Shown here: positions 53,221 through 64,000 of the stretch, piece by piece
How the letters are laid out: the number at the start of each line of letters is the position of its first letter
How positions within the stretch are numbered: the stretch's first letter is position 1
From: Sapria himalayana
Taxonomy: Eukaryota; Streptophyta; Magnoliopsida; Malpighiales; Rafflesiaceae
Length of the DNA stretch: 64,000 bases
NCBI GenBank assembly: GCA_029783825.1
Contig: JAREIK010000771.1
Coordinates: forward strand, 293,277-357,276
Reading direction: 5' to 3'
The notes under the pieces: generated by a model
Database searches by the model: none
What the model was told of the DNA's origin: nothing
Seen by the model: the letters and a program-made list of their open reading frames with translations, nothing else
Translations under genes and position numbers: made by a program

Positions 53221-55388
53221 AAATAATATATAAATATCTATCAATAAATAATAGGTTATTAATTTATTTTTTGATCATTATTATATTTATATTTATATTT
53301 AGTTTATTAATATATATTAATAAAATTGTTTATTTTTAATTTACATGATATATTATTATTAAGTTTATTATAACTAAATATTGTATTCACATTTGAAAAA
53401 AAATTAAAAATTATTATATTTATGAAGATTATAACCTTCAAAATTGATAAAAACTTTGAAAAATAATTTTTTTTTATTTCATTATTTAAATAAAACATAT
53501 AAACTACTAAATGCCTAAACACTTAAATCACTAAACTCCTAAACTCATAAATACTTAAACCATTAAACCGGTATACCCTAAATAATTAATCATATATCTC
53601 ATTTTTATTTGTATTCATTATAATTTTATTATTCATTTTAATTATTTATTAGTTTATTTTTATAAAAATATTAATTGCAAAATAAAATTATGAATGAGAC
53701 AAATATAATTTAAATAATTTATCTTCATCAAAAAAACTTAAAGCTTATAAAAAGAATAAAAAATTTAAAAATAAAAAATTATTATTTAGTAATATATTTT
53801 ACTTTGATTTTGAATCGTTTTAGGTTTTGTAAATATATTTTAATTATTATCTATCTTATTAATAATAGGTTATTAATCTATTTTATGATCAGTATTATAA
53901 TGTCGATCAATAAAATTATTTATATTAAATTTACATGATATTGAATGTTTATGATTATTATAATTAAATATTGTATTAACATTTGAAAAAAAATTAAAAA
54001 ATTATAATATTTTCGATGGTTATAACCTTGAAAATGAGAAAAAATCATAAAAATATTTTTTTGTTATTTAATTATTTAAATAAAACCTATAAACAACAAA
54101 ATACCTAAATACTTAAATTACTAAACTCCTAAACCCTAATACTGCTGAACCACACACACATAGCGACGGACCATAGTAAAAACTTGCACATATCCTTGTT
54201 CAATTTGGAGTAGCATTTAGAGGGGCCAGCATGTCCTAGAAGCAGCCAGAAGTATGGGCCACCAGGTTATAGAGGGCCACTCTAGCAAAGTTGAGATGAT
54301 AAGATTCAGACAACTGACGAGACCGAGCAAAGTGGTCGGGAATAAACAAGGAGTAGCTAGTAGTAGGTCCCACTAGCCCTATCAGGCAGCATAGAGGGCC
54401 ACCCAACCATCGCCCAATAGGAGTTGTAGGTAATCCATGATTAATTGGAGAACCGGAAAAATCTGAAGCATCACCAAGCAGGGACAGTAAGCAATTGAGT
54501 CCATAAAAGCCACACGGGAGCGGAGGATTCAAACTTGTAGTTTATGTTTGTAGTTTTATTTGTATTTTGGACTTTGTATGCACCATGTACTTGTAAAGAT
54601 AGATCATGACATACTCACACACACAATCTTGTCTGCCCTCTATGTAGCATGCAATGAAGGCAACTAGACCCATGAGTATCTCTAAGTGGGGGCCACTAAT
54701 GCATTATGTAAATACCCATTAGGCAATGCTACACTCCCGGGAGCAGAATACCCATCTTTATAGCATTTTGTAATTTTACATGTATTCTTGCTTGGTTAAA
54801 CGCATAGATAATTAGACTATGAGATGGACCTCATCACACATGCACACAGATGCATGCATATTTTTTGATATTTTTTCGGTGCAACATACAGCCACTTCTT
54901 GGAGCTCGATGAGGAAGCATTATAACCCAAGAGATACTCTTTTGAGGATCATTGGAGCAAAAGAATGTGGAATTCAGAGGTGGGAATGAATTGACAAAGT
55001 GCCATAGATATGGACTTGTGGATTTATGAGTATTCAGTTTTACATGTATTCCATTGCATAGCAATGACATAGGCAAATGCTTGATGCTGGATGTCACACA
55101 CATGCACAATCTTATATTTGCATAGTTTTACTATGGTTCATCATTCACGTTCCTCCCAAAGCCTTGGACAAATCGGAATGGAAAGGACGCAGTGCCATAA
55201 TGACTCAATGCCTACTCTGAAGTCCAAGAATGCCAGGTGATTTTAGTTGTATTCGTACGCTTGGAATTATTAAGCATTATGTTGTTTATGTATTTTATGC
55301 ATAGAATCATTAAGGTGCATAGGATTTGGTGGGCTAGCCTAAATTAGTCAGCTTTTTAGTCTCTTGTAAGTTGTGTGCCTAAATGATA

Positions 55389-55394
55389 AATAAA
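55389..55394 (+). terminator. Poly(A) signal AATAAA of module A, copy delta
   Basis: AATAAA, 13 nt spacer ending TTCC, then an A run from 55408. Identical arrangement to copy gamma. Confidence 0.7.
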
Positions 55395-55430
55395 GTGTGT
55401 ATATTCCAAAAAAAAAAACAAAATAAAATC

Positions 55431-55510
55431 ATAAACTCAAAACTTTAAATCCTAAACCTTAAACCCTAAACTATAACCCTAACCCATAAACCCTAAATCC
55501 TAAATCTCAT
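55431..55510 (+). repeat. Degenerate telomere-like tract, copy delta
   Basis: At least six CCTAAA/CCCTAAA-type words in about 80 bp between the A-tail of module A and the start of module B. It is longer than in copy gamma, so the tract length varies between copies. Confidence 0.8.
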
Positions 55511-56605
55511 GTTTTGCACTTTTATAATCAAATGACTAATTGTTAAATTTAAATTTAAATTCACAACTTTTAGGAATGTCACATATTTAGCTTTTTGTAT
55601 ATGTAACACAAAGTCATGACTCAAGGGCTGAGTTATGGATTCAGTATCTTTCTTGCTTAAGATTATTCTAGCATTATCAATGGTCATGATTGTATATTTT
55701 GTCTCTAGAACACAAAATCATATCGATGAGAATATGCCATAACTTGTGTCTCTTTGTTGAACATATTGTTATGGCACTAAGAATGATCATGTATACATAT
55801 TTAATCACTATAATATTGGGTCACAGTATTGGATATGACCATAGCTTGTGAATTTTATCTTTATTTTGCAAAGTCATTGCACTATGAATGAGTGTAACTT
55901 TGGACATTCCTCAAGAGCAAAAGACATGACCCTTGAAATAGTTAAAGCTCGAGTACTACTCTTTATAACTTTCTATAGCTAAAATTCTAGGGATTGGAAA
56001 TATCAAAATGGCTTTTTCCTTTGATTTGTGACCTTAAGTGTCAATATGCAAGACTAATATTTTGAGTAATGATTCAAACCTTTTATTTATTTGAATATGA
56101 TTCATTAACAACTTTTTGGGTATTGTGAGCTTGTATACATAACTCAATTAATATAAAAAGAAAGAAATGATACTTTTCATATCCATGAGGATATAAAAAA
56201 GGGCTTAGACATGCCAATAAAATAAATTTTTTGATTATTGCTTGAAAGAGAGCCCATACTTCTTGCCTTGCTCAAACCACCATGGAGCTAGTTTGTTCTA
56301 ATAGGCCACAACATGGTTATTTTTTTAGATGTGAACTATGTTTTAAAAAAAGTGCTTTGAGTGTGTGCATCAAAGATATTTTAGAAGAAATTACAATATT
56401 CAATAAAAATAGCATCCTCAACAACTAGCTATTTCAACACATAGGGGTACAACTTTGGTTTGGTCTATTAGCGTACATGAGTCAAATTACCTTTGATTGC
56501 CCAGTGATTCAACATCAAATATGATGAGACATAATAGAGATAATGTAAAAGCTCTTATTATATTCGTTAGAGATTTAGCAATCAATCTAGAGTTGATAGA
56601 GGAAC

Positions 56606-59600
56606 AAATTAAATTATTTTAATAATCAGTATAATTTTAATTTTATTTTAATTATTTATCAGTTTATTATTATAGAAATATTAATTACAAAATAAATTAT
56701 TAGTGAGATATATCTAATTTAAATTAAACCGGTATTTCCAAAATAATAAAGAATAAATCTCATTTTGTTTTCATTTTAATTTTAAATATTCAAATTAATT
56801 ATTTATTTGTTTATTTTTATATAAATATTAATTACAAAATAAATTATGAGTTACACAAATATAATTTATATAAATTATTTTTCATTAAAATAATATAGAT
56901 AAACTTTTTAGAAGAAAAAAAAATTCAAAACAAAAAATTATTATATAGTAATATATTTTGCTTTGCTTCTGAATCATTTTAGGTTTTGTAATAATTTTAT
57001 AATTGTTATTATCTTATTAATAATAGATAATTATTTATTTTTTGATCATTATTAGAATATTTATCAATAAAATAGTTTATATTGAATTTATATGATATAT
57101 ACATATAATGATTATTATAACTAAATATTGAATCCACTTTTGAAAAAAATTTAAAAATTATTATATTTTCAAAGATTATAACCTTAAAAAATTATAAAAA
57201 ATAATAAAAACAAATCTTTTATTATTTCATTTTTTAAATAAAACCTTTAGATCATTAAAATCTTACTTACTTAAATCAGTAAGCTCATAAATCCTGAAAC
57301 CCCTAAATACATAAACCTTTTAATAGCTATATACTACTTAAAAATTAATAAATCTCATTTTTATTTTTATTTATTTTAATTTTAAATACTCATTTTAATT
57401 ATTTATAATTTAATTTTTAGAAAAATTAATTACAAAATAAGCTTATAAAAAGAAGGCAAATTTTAAAAATTAAATATCATTATTTATAATATATTTTGAT
57501 TTGATTTTGAATAATTTTGTGTTATGTAAATATATTTTAAATAATATTTATATTATTAATAATAGTTTATTAATTTAATTATTGATCATTATTATAATAT
57601 CTATCATTAAAAATATTTATATTGAATTAATATGATATATAATTAGTAAGATTAATATAATTACACATGGCATTCACATTTCAACATATTTTAAAAATTA
57701 TTTTATTTTCAAAGGTTATAACCTTTGAAAATCAGAAAAAATCAAAAATAGAATTTTAAATTTTTATTATATAAATAAAACCTATAAATCACTAAATAAT
57801 CAAACCATTAAACCGGTATACAATATATAATAAATCATAAATCTCATTTTAATTTGTATTCATTATAATTTTAAATATTCATTTTAATTATTTATTAGTT
57901 TATTTTTTTTAGAAATATCAATCACAAAATAAATAATGAGTGAGACAAATATAATTTTAATAATTTAATTTTAATCAAAAAAAATAAGCTTATATAAAGA
58001 AGTAAAAATTTAAAAACAAAAAATTATTATTTAGTAATATATTTTACTTTTTTTTGAATAATTATATATAGGTTTCGCAATTATATTTTAATTGCGATTA
58101 ATCTTATTAAAAATAGTTTATTAATTTATTATTTGATCATTTTTATAATATGGAACAATAAAATTACTTATATTCAATTAAAATGTCTTATAATTATTAT
58201 GTTATTATAACTAAATATTATATTTACATTTGAAAAAAGTTAAAAATTATTATATTTTCAAAGGTAATATAAACTTAAAAAATGATAAAAAATCACAAAA
58301 AAAAATTATTATTTTATTATTTAAATAAAACTTATAAACCACTAAATGTCTAAACATTTAAATCTCTAGACACCTAAACCCAAAAACCCCCTAAATACTT
58401 AAAATATTACACCTATATAACCTAAATAATAAATAATAAATAATAAATCTCATTTTTATTTGTATTCATTATAAGTTTAAATATCCATTTTAATTATTTT
58501 TTAGTTTATTTTTATAGAATATTAATTATAAAATAAATAATGAGTGAGACAGATATAATTGAAATAAATTATTTTTTATGAAAAAAAAATAAGCTTATAA
58601 AAATATACAAAATTTCAAAAATTTGAAATTTTATTTAGTAATATAAATTACTTTGATTTTGAATTATTTTGGGTTTTGCAAATATATTTTAATTAATATC
58701 TATCATATTAATAATAATTTATAAATTTATTTTTTGATCATTATTATAATATATATTAATATATTATAATATTGAATCTACAACAAATATAATTATTAAG
58801 ATTATTATAACAAAGTATTGTATTCATATTTTAGAACTATTAAAAAATTCTTACATTTTTTAATGTTATACCTTTAAAAATCACGAAAATTCATAAAAAT
58901 AATTTTTTTGTTATTTCCTTGATTAAATAAAACCTCTAAACACCTAAATGTGTAAACATATAAATCAATAAACTCATTAACTCCAAAACCACAATAAACT
59001 TATACCATTAAATAGGTATACCCTAAATAATTAATCATAAATCTCATTTTTATTAGTATTCATTATAATTTTATATATACATTTTAATTATTTATTACTT
59101 TATTTTTATAAAATATAAATTAAAAAATAAATTAATAGTGAGACAAGTAAATTTAAATAATTTATTTTTCATCAAAAAATATATAGGCTTATAAATGGAT
59201 ACAAAAATTTAAAAATTTAAAATTAATATTTCGTAAAATATTTCACTTTGATTTTAAATCAATTTAGGTTTTGAAAATATATTTTAAAACATATTTATCT
59301 TATTAATAATTGTTTATTACTTTTTTATGATCATTATTCTAATATATATCAATAAAATAATTTATATTGAATTTATATGTTATGTAATCATTATGATTAT
59401 TATAACTTCATATTATATTCACTTTTAAAAATAAATTATAAATTATTATATTTTCAATGGTTATAACATTCAAAAATGAGAAAATAACAAAAATAAATTT
59501 TTTGTTTTTTTTATTTTTTATATAAAACCTGTAAACCACTAAATTACTAAATTCTAAAATGACTAAACTCCTAAACCCCGAAGCCCATAAATACTTAAAA

Positions 59601-61355
59601 CATTAAATTAGTATAGTCCAAATAATAAATCTTAAATCTAATTTTTATTAGTATTCACTATAATTTTAAAAATTCATTTTAATTATTTATCATTTTATTT
59701 TTATAGAAATATTAATTACAAAATAAATTATTAGTACGACATATAAAATTTAAATAATATATTTTTCATTAAAAAAATGCTTATAAAAAAAGGCAAATTT
59801 TTAAAAATAAAGAATTATTATTTAGTATTATATCTTATTTTGATTCTGAATCATTTTAGATTTTACAATTATATTTTAATTTATATCATTCTTAAAAATA
59901 CTAGTTTATTAATTGATTTATTGATCATTATTATAATATCTATCAATAAAATTATTTATATTGAGTTTACATAATATATAATTATTAAGATTATTATAAC
60001 AAAATATTATATTCACATTTAAAAAAAAAATTAAAAATTATTATATTTTCGAAGGTTACCTTCGAAAATTAAAAAAAATCAAAAAATTAAATTTTTTGTT
60101 TTTTCATTCTTTAAATAAAAACTATAAATCACTAAAGGTCAAAACAATTAAATCACTAAACTCCTAAACCACAAAACACCTAAATACTTAAACCATTAAA
60201 TTGGTATATCCTGAATAATAAATAATAAATCTCAATTTTATTTGTATTCATTATAATTTTAAATATTCATTTTAATTATTTATTACTTTATTATTATAGA
60301 ATTATAAATTAGAAAATAAATTATGAGTACGACAAATATAATTTAAATAATTTTTTTTTAATAACAAAAATATAAACTTAGAAAAAAAGCAAAACATTAA
60401 AAAAATTATTATTTAGTAATATATTTTACTCTAATTTGAATAAATTTAGATTTTCCAAATACTTTTTAAATATTATCTATTTAATTAATAATAGATTATT
60501 AATTTATTTTTTGATCATTATTATAATATCTAGCAATATAATTATTTATATTGAATTTAAATGACTTATATTTCTGAAGATTATTATAGATAAATATTAT
60601 ATTTACATTTAAAAAAATTTAAAAAGTATTATATTTTCAAAGGATAACTTTCAAAACTTAGAAAAAATTAAAAAAAATAAATTTTATGTTATATCATTGT
60701 TTAAATAAAACTTATAAACCACTAAATCCCTCAACACTTTATTCTCTAAACTCTTTAACACAAAAGCCCCTAAATACTTAAACCTTTAAACTAGTAAACC
60801 TTAATTATAATTAAAATAATTTATTAAAATATTAATGACAAAATAAATTATGAGTGATACAAATCTAATTTAAATAATTTTATTTTCTTCAAAAAAAATA
60901 TAAGCTTATAAAAAGAAGCAAAAACTAAAAAACAAAAATTAATATTTAGTAATAAATTTTACTTTGATTTTGAATAATTTTAGGTTTTGCAATTATATTG
61001 TAATTTATATCTATCATATTAATAATAGCATATTAATTTTTTTTTTGGTAATTGATTTAATATCTATCAATAAAATTCTTTATATTTTGTTTATATTATA
61101 TAAAATTATACTGATTATTATTATAAAATATTGTATTTAGATTTTAAAAAATTTTAAAATTATAATATTTTCAAAGGTTATAACCTTTGAATATGTGAGA
61201 AATATCAAAATAATTTTTTTGTTATTTCATTGTTTAAATAAATCCTATAAACCACTAAATGCCTAAACACTTAAATCAATAACTCCTAAATCTCTAAAAT
61301 CCTAAAAAGATAATCATTTTAAACTAGTATACCCTATATAATAAATAATAAATCT
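56606..61355 (+). repeat. AT-rich satellite array, forward orientation, block 5
   Basis: About 4.75 kb of forward monomers collinear with 37112-41880. Perfect palindrome at 57706-57731; symmetrical variant at about 60047-60069. It ends in AATAAATAATAAATCTCAAT at 61359, where truncated module A begins. At the same point the sister block (41880) continues as ordinary satellite. No gene. Confidence 0.9.
60047..60069. repeat. Satellite palindrome with paired substitutions (short form)
   Basis: Arms TTTTCGAAGGT and ACCTTCGAAAA with one central base. Compared with the common arm TTTTCAAAGGT, both arms changed at the mirrored position, and the centre is shortened. The equivalent unit in the sister block (about 40564) is asymmetrical. 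Confidence 0.85.
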
Positions 61356-62117
61356 CAATCTTGTTTGTTCTCTATGTAGCATGCAATGTGGGCAAATGGA
61401 CCCATTAGTATCTCTAAGTGGGGCCCACTAATGCATTTTGTAAATACACATAAGGCGATGTTACATTCCCAGGAGGAGAAGACCCATCTTTATAGCATTT
61501 TGTAATTTTACTTGTATTCTAGCTTGGTTGTACGCGTAGATAATTAGACTATGAGATGGACCTTGTCACACATGTACATCGATGCATGCATATTTTTTGA
61601 GATTTTGTTAGTGCAACATATAGCCACTTCTTGGAGCTCGAGGAGGAAGCATTCTAACTCAAGAGATACTCTTTTGAGGATCATTGAAGCAATGTGGAAT
61701 TCAGAGGTGAGAATGAATTGACAAAGTGCCGTTGATATGGACTTGTGGATTTATGGGTATTCAGTTTTACATGTATTCTATTGCATCGCAATGACATAGG
61801 CAAATGCTTGATGCTGCATGTCACACACATGTAGAATCTTATATTTGCATAGTTTTAATATGGTGCATCATTCAGGTTCCTCCGAAAGGCTTTGAAAAAT
61901 CCGAATGGAAAGGACACAGTGCGCATAATAACTCAATGTCAACTCTGAAGTCAGGGAATGACAGGTGATTTTAGTTGTATTCGTACTCTTGGAATTATTA
62001 TGCATTATGTTTTTTTATGTATTTTATGTATAGAATCATTAAGTTGCATAAGATTTGGTGGGCTGGCCTAAATTAATCAGCTTTTTAGTCAATTGTAAGT
62101 TGTGTGCCTAAATGATA

Positions 62118-62123
62118 AATAAA
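62118..62123 (+). terminator. Poly(A) signal AATAAA of module A, copy epsilon
   Basis: AATAAA with the A-rich tail starting at 62137, the same spacing as in the other copies. Confidence 0.7.
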
Positions 62124-62155
62124 GTGTGTATTTTCCAAAAAAAACAAAAAAAACC

Positions 62156-62236
62156 ATAAACCTTAAACTATAAATCCTAAACCTTAAACCATAAACTATA
62201 ACCCTAACCCATAAACCCTAAATCATAAATCTCATG
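62156..62236 (+). repeat. Degenerate telomere-like tract, copy epsilon
   Basis: CCTTAAAC, ATCCTAAACC, ACCCTAACCC and ACCCTAAATC lie between the A-tail and module B, closest in length to copy delta. Confidence 0.8.
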
Positions 62237-63330
62237 TTTTGTACTTTTATAATCAAATGACTAAGTGTTAAATTTAATTTAAAATTCACTACTTTTAGGA
62301 ATGTCACAGATTTATCTTTTTGTATATGTTAGACAAAGTCATGTCTCAAGGGGTAAGTTATGGATTCAATCTCTTTCTTGCTTTAGATTATTGTAGCATT
62401 AGCAATGGTCATGATTGTATATTTTATCCTTAGAACACAAAATCATATCGATGAGAATATGCCATAACATGTGTCTCTTTGTTGAACATATTGTTATGGC
62501 ACTATTAATGATCTTGAATACATATTTAATCACTATAATACTGGGTCATAGTATTGGATATGACCATAACTTGTGCATTTTATCTTTATATTGCAAAGTC
62601 ATTGCACTACGAATGATTGTAACTTTGGACATTCCTCAAGAGCAAAAGACATGACCCTTGAAATAGTTAAAGCTCGAGTACTACTCTTTAAAACATTCTA
62701 TAGCTAAAATTCTTGGGATTGGAAATATCACTATGGCTTTTTCTTTGATTTGTGACCTCAAGTGTCAATATGCAATACTAATATTTTGAGCAATGATTAC
62801 AACCTTTTATACATTTGAATATGATTCATTTACACCTTTTTGGGTATTGTGAGTTTGTATACATAACTCATTTAATATAAAAAAAAGAAATAATACTTTT
62901 CATATCCATGAGGATATAAAAAAAGGGCTTAGACATGCCAATAAAATAAATTTTTTGATTCTAGATTGAAAGAGAGCCCATACTTCTTGCCCTACTCAAA
63001 CCGCCCTTGGGCTAGTTTGTTCTAATATGCCACAAGGTGGTTATATTTATAGAGGTTAACTATGTTTTAAAAAAATTACTTTGAGTGTGTGCATGAGAGA
63101 AATTTTAAAGGAAATTACAATGATCAATATAAATAGCATCCTCAAAAACTAGCTATTTCAACACATATGGGTACAACTTTGGTTTAGTCTGTTAGAGTAC
63201 ATGAGTCAAATTACCTTTGATAGCACAGTGATTCAACATCAAATTTGATGAGACATAATAGAGAAACAGTAAAAGCTCCTATTATTTTGGTTAGAGCTTT
63301 AGCAATCATTCTAGAATTGAGAGAGGAACA

Positions 63331-64000
63331 AAATAAATTATTTTAATTATTCAATATAATTTTAATTATTATTTTTAATTATTTATCCGTTTATTTTTAT
63401 AGAAATATTAATTACAAAATAAATTATTAGTGAGATAGATCTAATTTGAAATTAAACTAGTATATCCTAAATAATAAAGAATAAATCTCATTTTTTTAAT
63501 TTTAATTTTAAATATTCAAATTTACATATTATTTGTTTATTTTTATATAAATATTAATTACAAAATAAATATGCGTTACACAAATATAATTTATATAAAT
63601 TATTTTTCATCAAAATAATATAGATAAACTTTTTAAAGAAAAAAATTCAAACAAAAAATTAATATATAGTAATATATTTTGCTTTGCTTCTGAATCAATT
63701 TAGGTTTTGTAAGTATATTATAATTTGAGATCTCTCTTAGTATAAGTAGATGAATTAATTGATTTTTTGAGCATTATTAGAATATTTATGCAATAAAATA
63801 GGGTATCTTTAATGGATATGGATATATAATATAAGGATTATTATAAACTAAATATGAATTCACTTTGAAAAAAATAAAACACTTATTATAGTTTCTAAGG
63901 TATAACCTTTGAAAATATCAAAAAATAATAAAAATAAATTTTTGTTTTTTTATTTTTTAAATAAAACCTATAAACTACTAAATGCATACACAGTTAAATA
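63331..64000 (+). repeat. AT-rich satellite, forward orientation, window end
   Basis: A little over one monomer, matching the unit that follows module B in copies gamma and delta (GCTTTGCTTCTGAATCA variant, GTGAGATAGATCTAA segment). From about 63720 onward it shows many extra single-base insertions and deletions relative to its sisters. No gene. Confidence 0.88.

Larger units (their letters stand above)
51669..54138 (+). repeat. AT-rich satellite array, forward orientation, block 4
   Basis: About 2.5 kb of monomers between hAT copy 3 and module A (delta). The first ~700 bp is closely similar to the flank right of hAT copy 1 (2713-3400), sharing odd words such as CTCTTAACGAC-AAACCTC and ATATAAGTTACTTTAATTTTG. 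The two flanks therefore descend from one original insertion. It contains a scrambled patch (about 52456-52640) and the fold-back at 53174-53220. No gene. Confidence 0.9.
54139..56605 (+). repeat. Modules A+B, copy delta, complete
   Basis: Same organisation as copy gamma. A starts ATACTGCTGAACCACACAC; AATAAA at 55389-55394 with an A-rich tail from 55408; telomere-like tract at about 55431-55510 (CCTAAACC, ACCCTAAAC, ACCCATAAACCC); then B to 56605 with the ~103-bp triplication. The minus-strand open frame equivalent to 34757-35071 is 98 codons (54236-54532) with a diverged C-terminus. Flanking satellite on both sides matches gamma's. Confidence 0.85.
61356..63330 (+). repeat. Modules A+B, copy epsilon, 5'-truncated
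   Basis: Starts abruptly in mid-module A at CAATCTTGTTTGTTCTCTATG; the first ~480 bp of A are absent. AATAAA at 62118-62123, A-tail from 62137, telomere-like tract at about 62156-62236, B to 63330. The join shares CAAT between the satellite (CTCAAT) and module A (CACAATC). It lies only about 4.75 kb after copy delta, so it probably arose from unequal exchange or microhomology-mediated joining between array copies. Confidence 0.85.

Overview
The window looks like nuclear DNA of a flowering plant, almost certainly heterochromatic. The evidence is a CACTA-type transposon end, three relics of a plant hAT transposase with a BED zinc finger, degenerate CCCTAAA telomere-like tracts, and a very AT-rich long-monomer satellite that fills most of the sequence. 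I see no intact host gene, no tRNA or rRNA gene and no CRISPR array. Species cannot be named from the sequence.

Layout. 1-396: end of a CACTA element, cut by the window edge. 397-2712: hAT copy 1, minus strand, whose 3' part was interrupted by the CACTA element. 2713-8591: satellite, forward. 8592-9458: module A, truncated (copy alpha). 9459-10097: satellite, reverse. 10098-12564: modules B and A, reverse (copy beta). 12565-24763: satellite, reverse. 24764-26375: hAT copy 2, plus strand, 3'-truncated. 26376-34678: satellite, forward. 34679-37111: A+B (gamma). 37112-48055: satellite, forward. 48056-51668: hAT copy 3, minus strand, complete between its ends and flanked by a perfect 8-bp target duplication. 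51669-54138: satellite. 54139-56605: A+B (delta). 56606-61355: satellite. 61356-63330: 5'-truncated A+B (epsilon). 63331-64000: satellite.

The satellite has a basic monomer of about 600 bp. Variants of about 740 bp carry an extra ~145-bp partial internal duplication, and deleted forms of about 370-480 bp also occur. Each typical monomer contains a 26-bp palindrome (arm TTTTCAAAGGTTA) and an ~80-bp telomere-like block of CTAAA/CTTAAA words. The hAT copies all sit at the same position at the edge of that block, and the A+B module begins inside it. Unique-looking flanks are shared between copies. The window is therefore best read as a higher-order array: a satellite that captured one hAT and one A+B module and then amplified and rearranged multi-kilobase blocks, with one segment (about 9.46-26.38 kb) in inverted orientation.

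Module A ends with AATAAA followed 13 nt later by an A-rich tail, like a reverse-transcribed polyadenylated RNA. A CCCTAAA-like tract follows, then module B, which holds a degenerate ~103-bp triplication. Neither module matches a family I recognise. All coding remnants are pseudogenes. The points most worth follow-up are the palindrome with symmetrical (paired) base changes, the shared hAT insertion site, the two orientation switches, and the A+B module.
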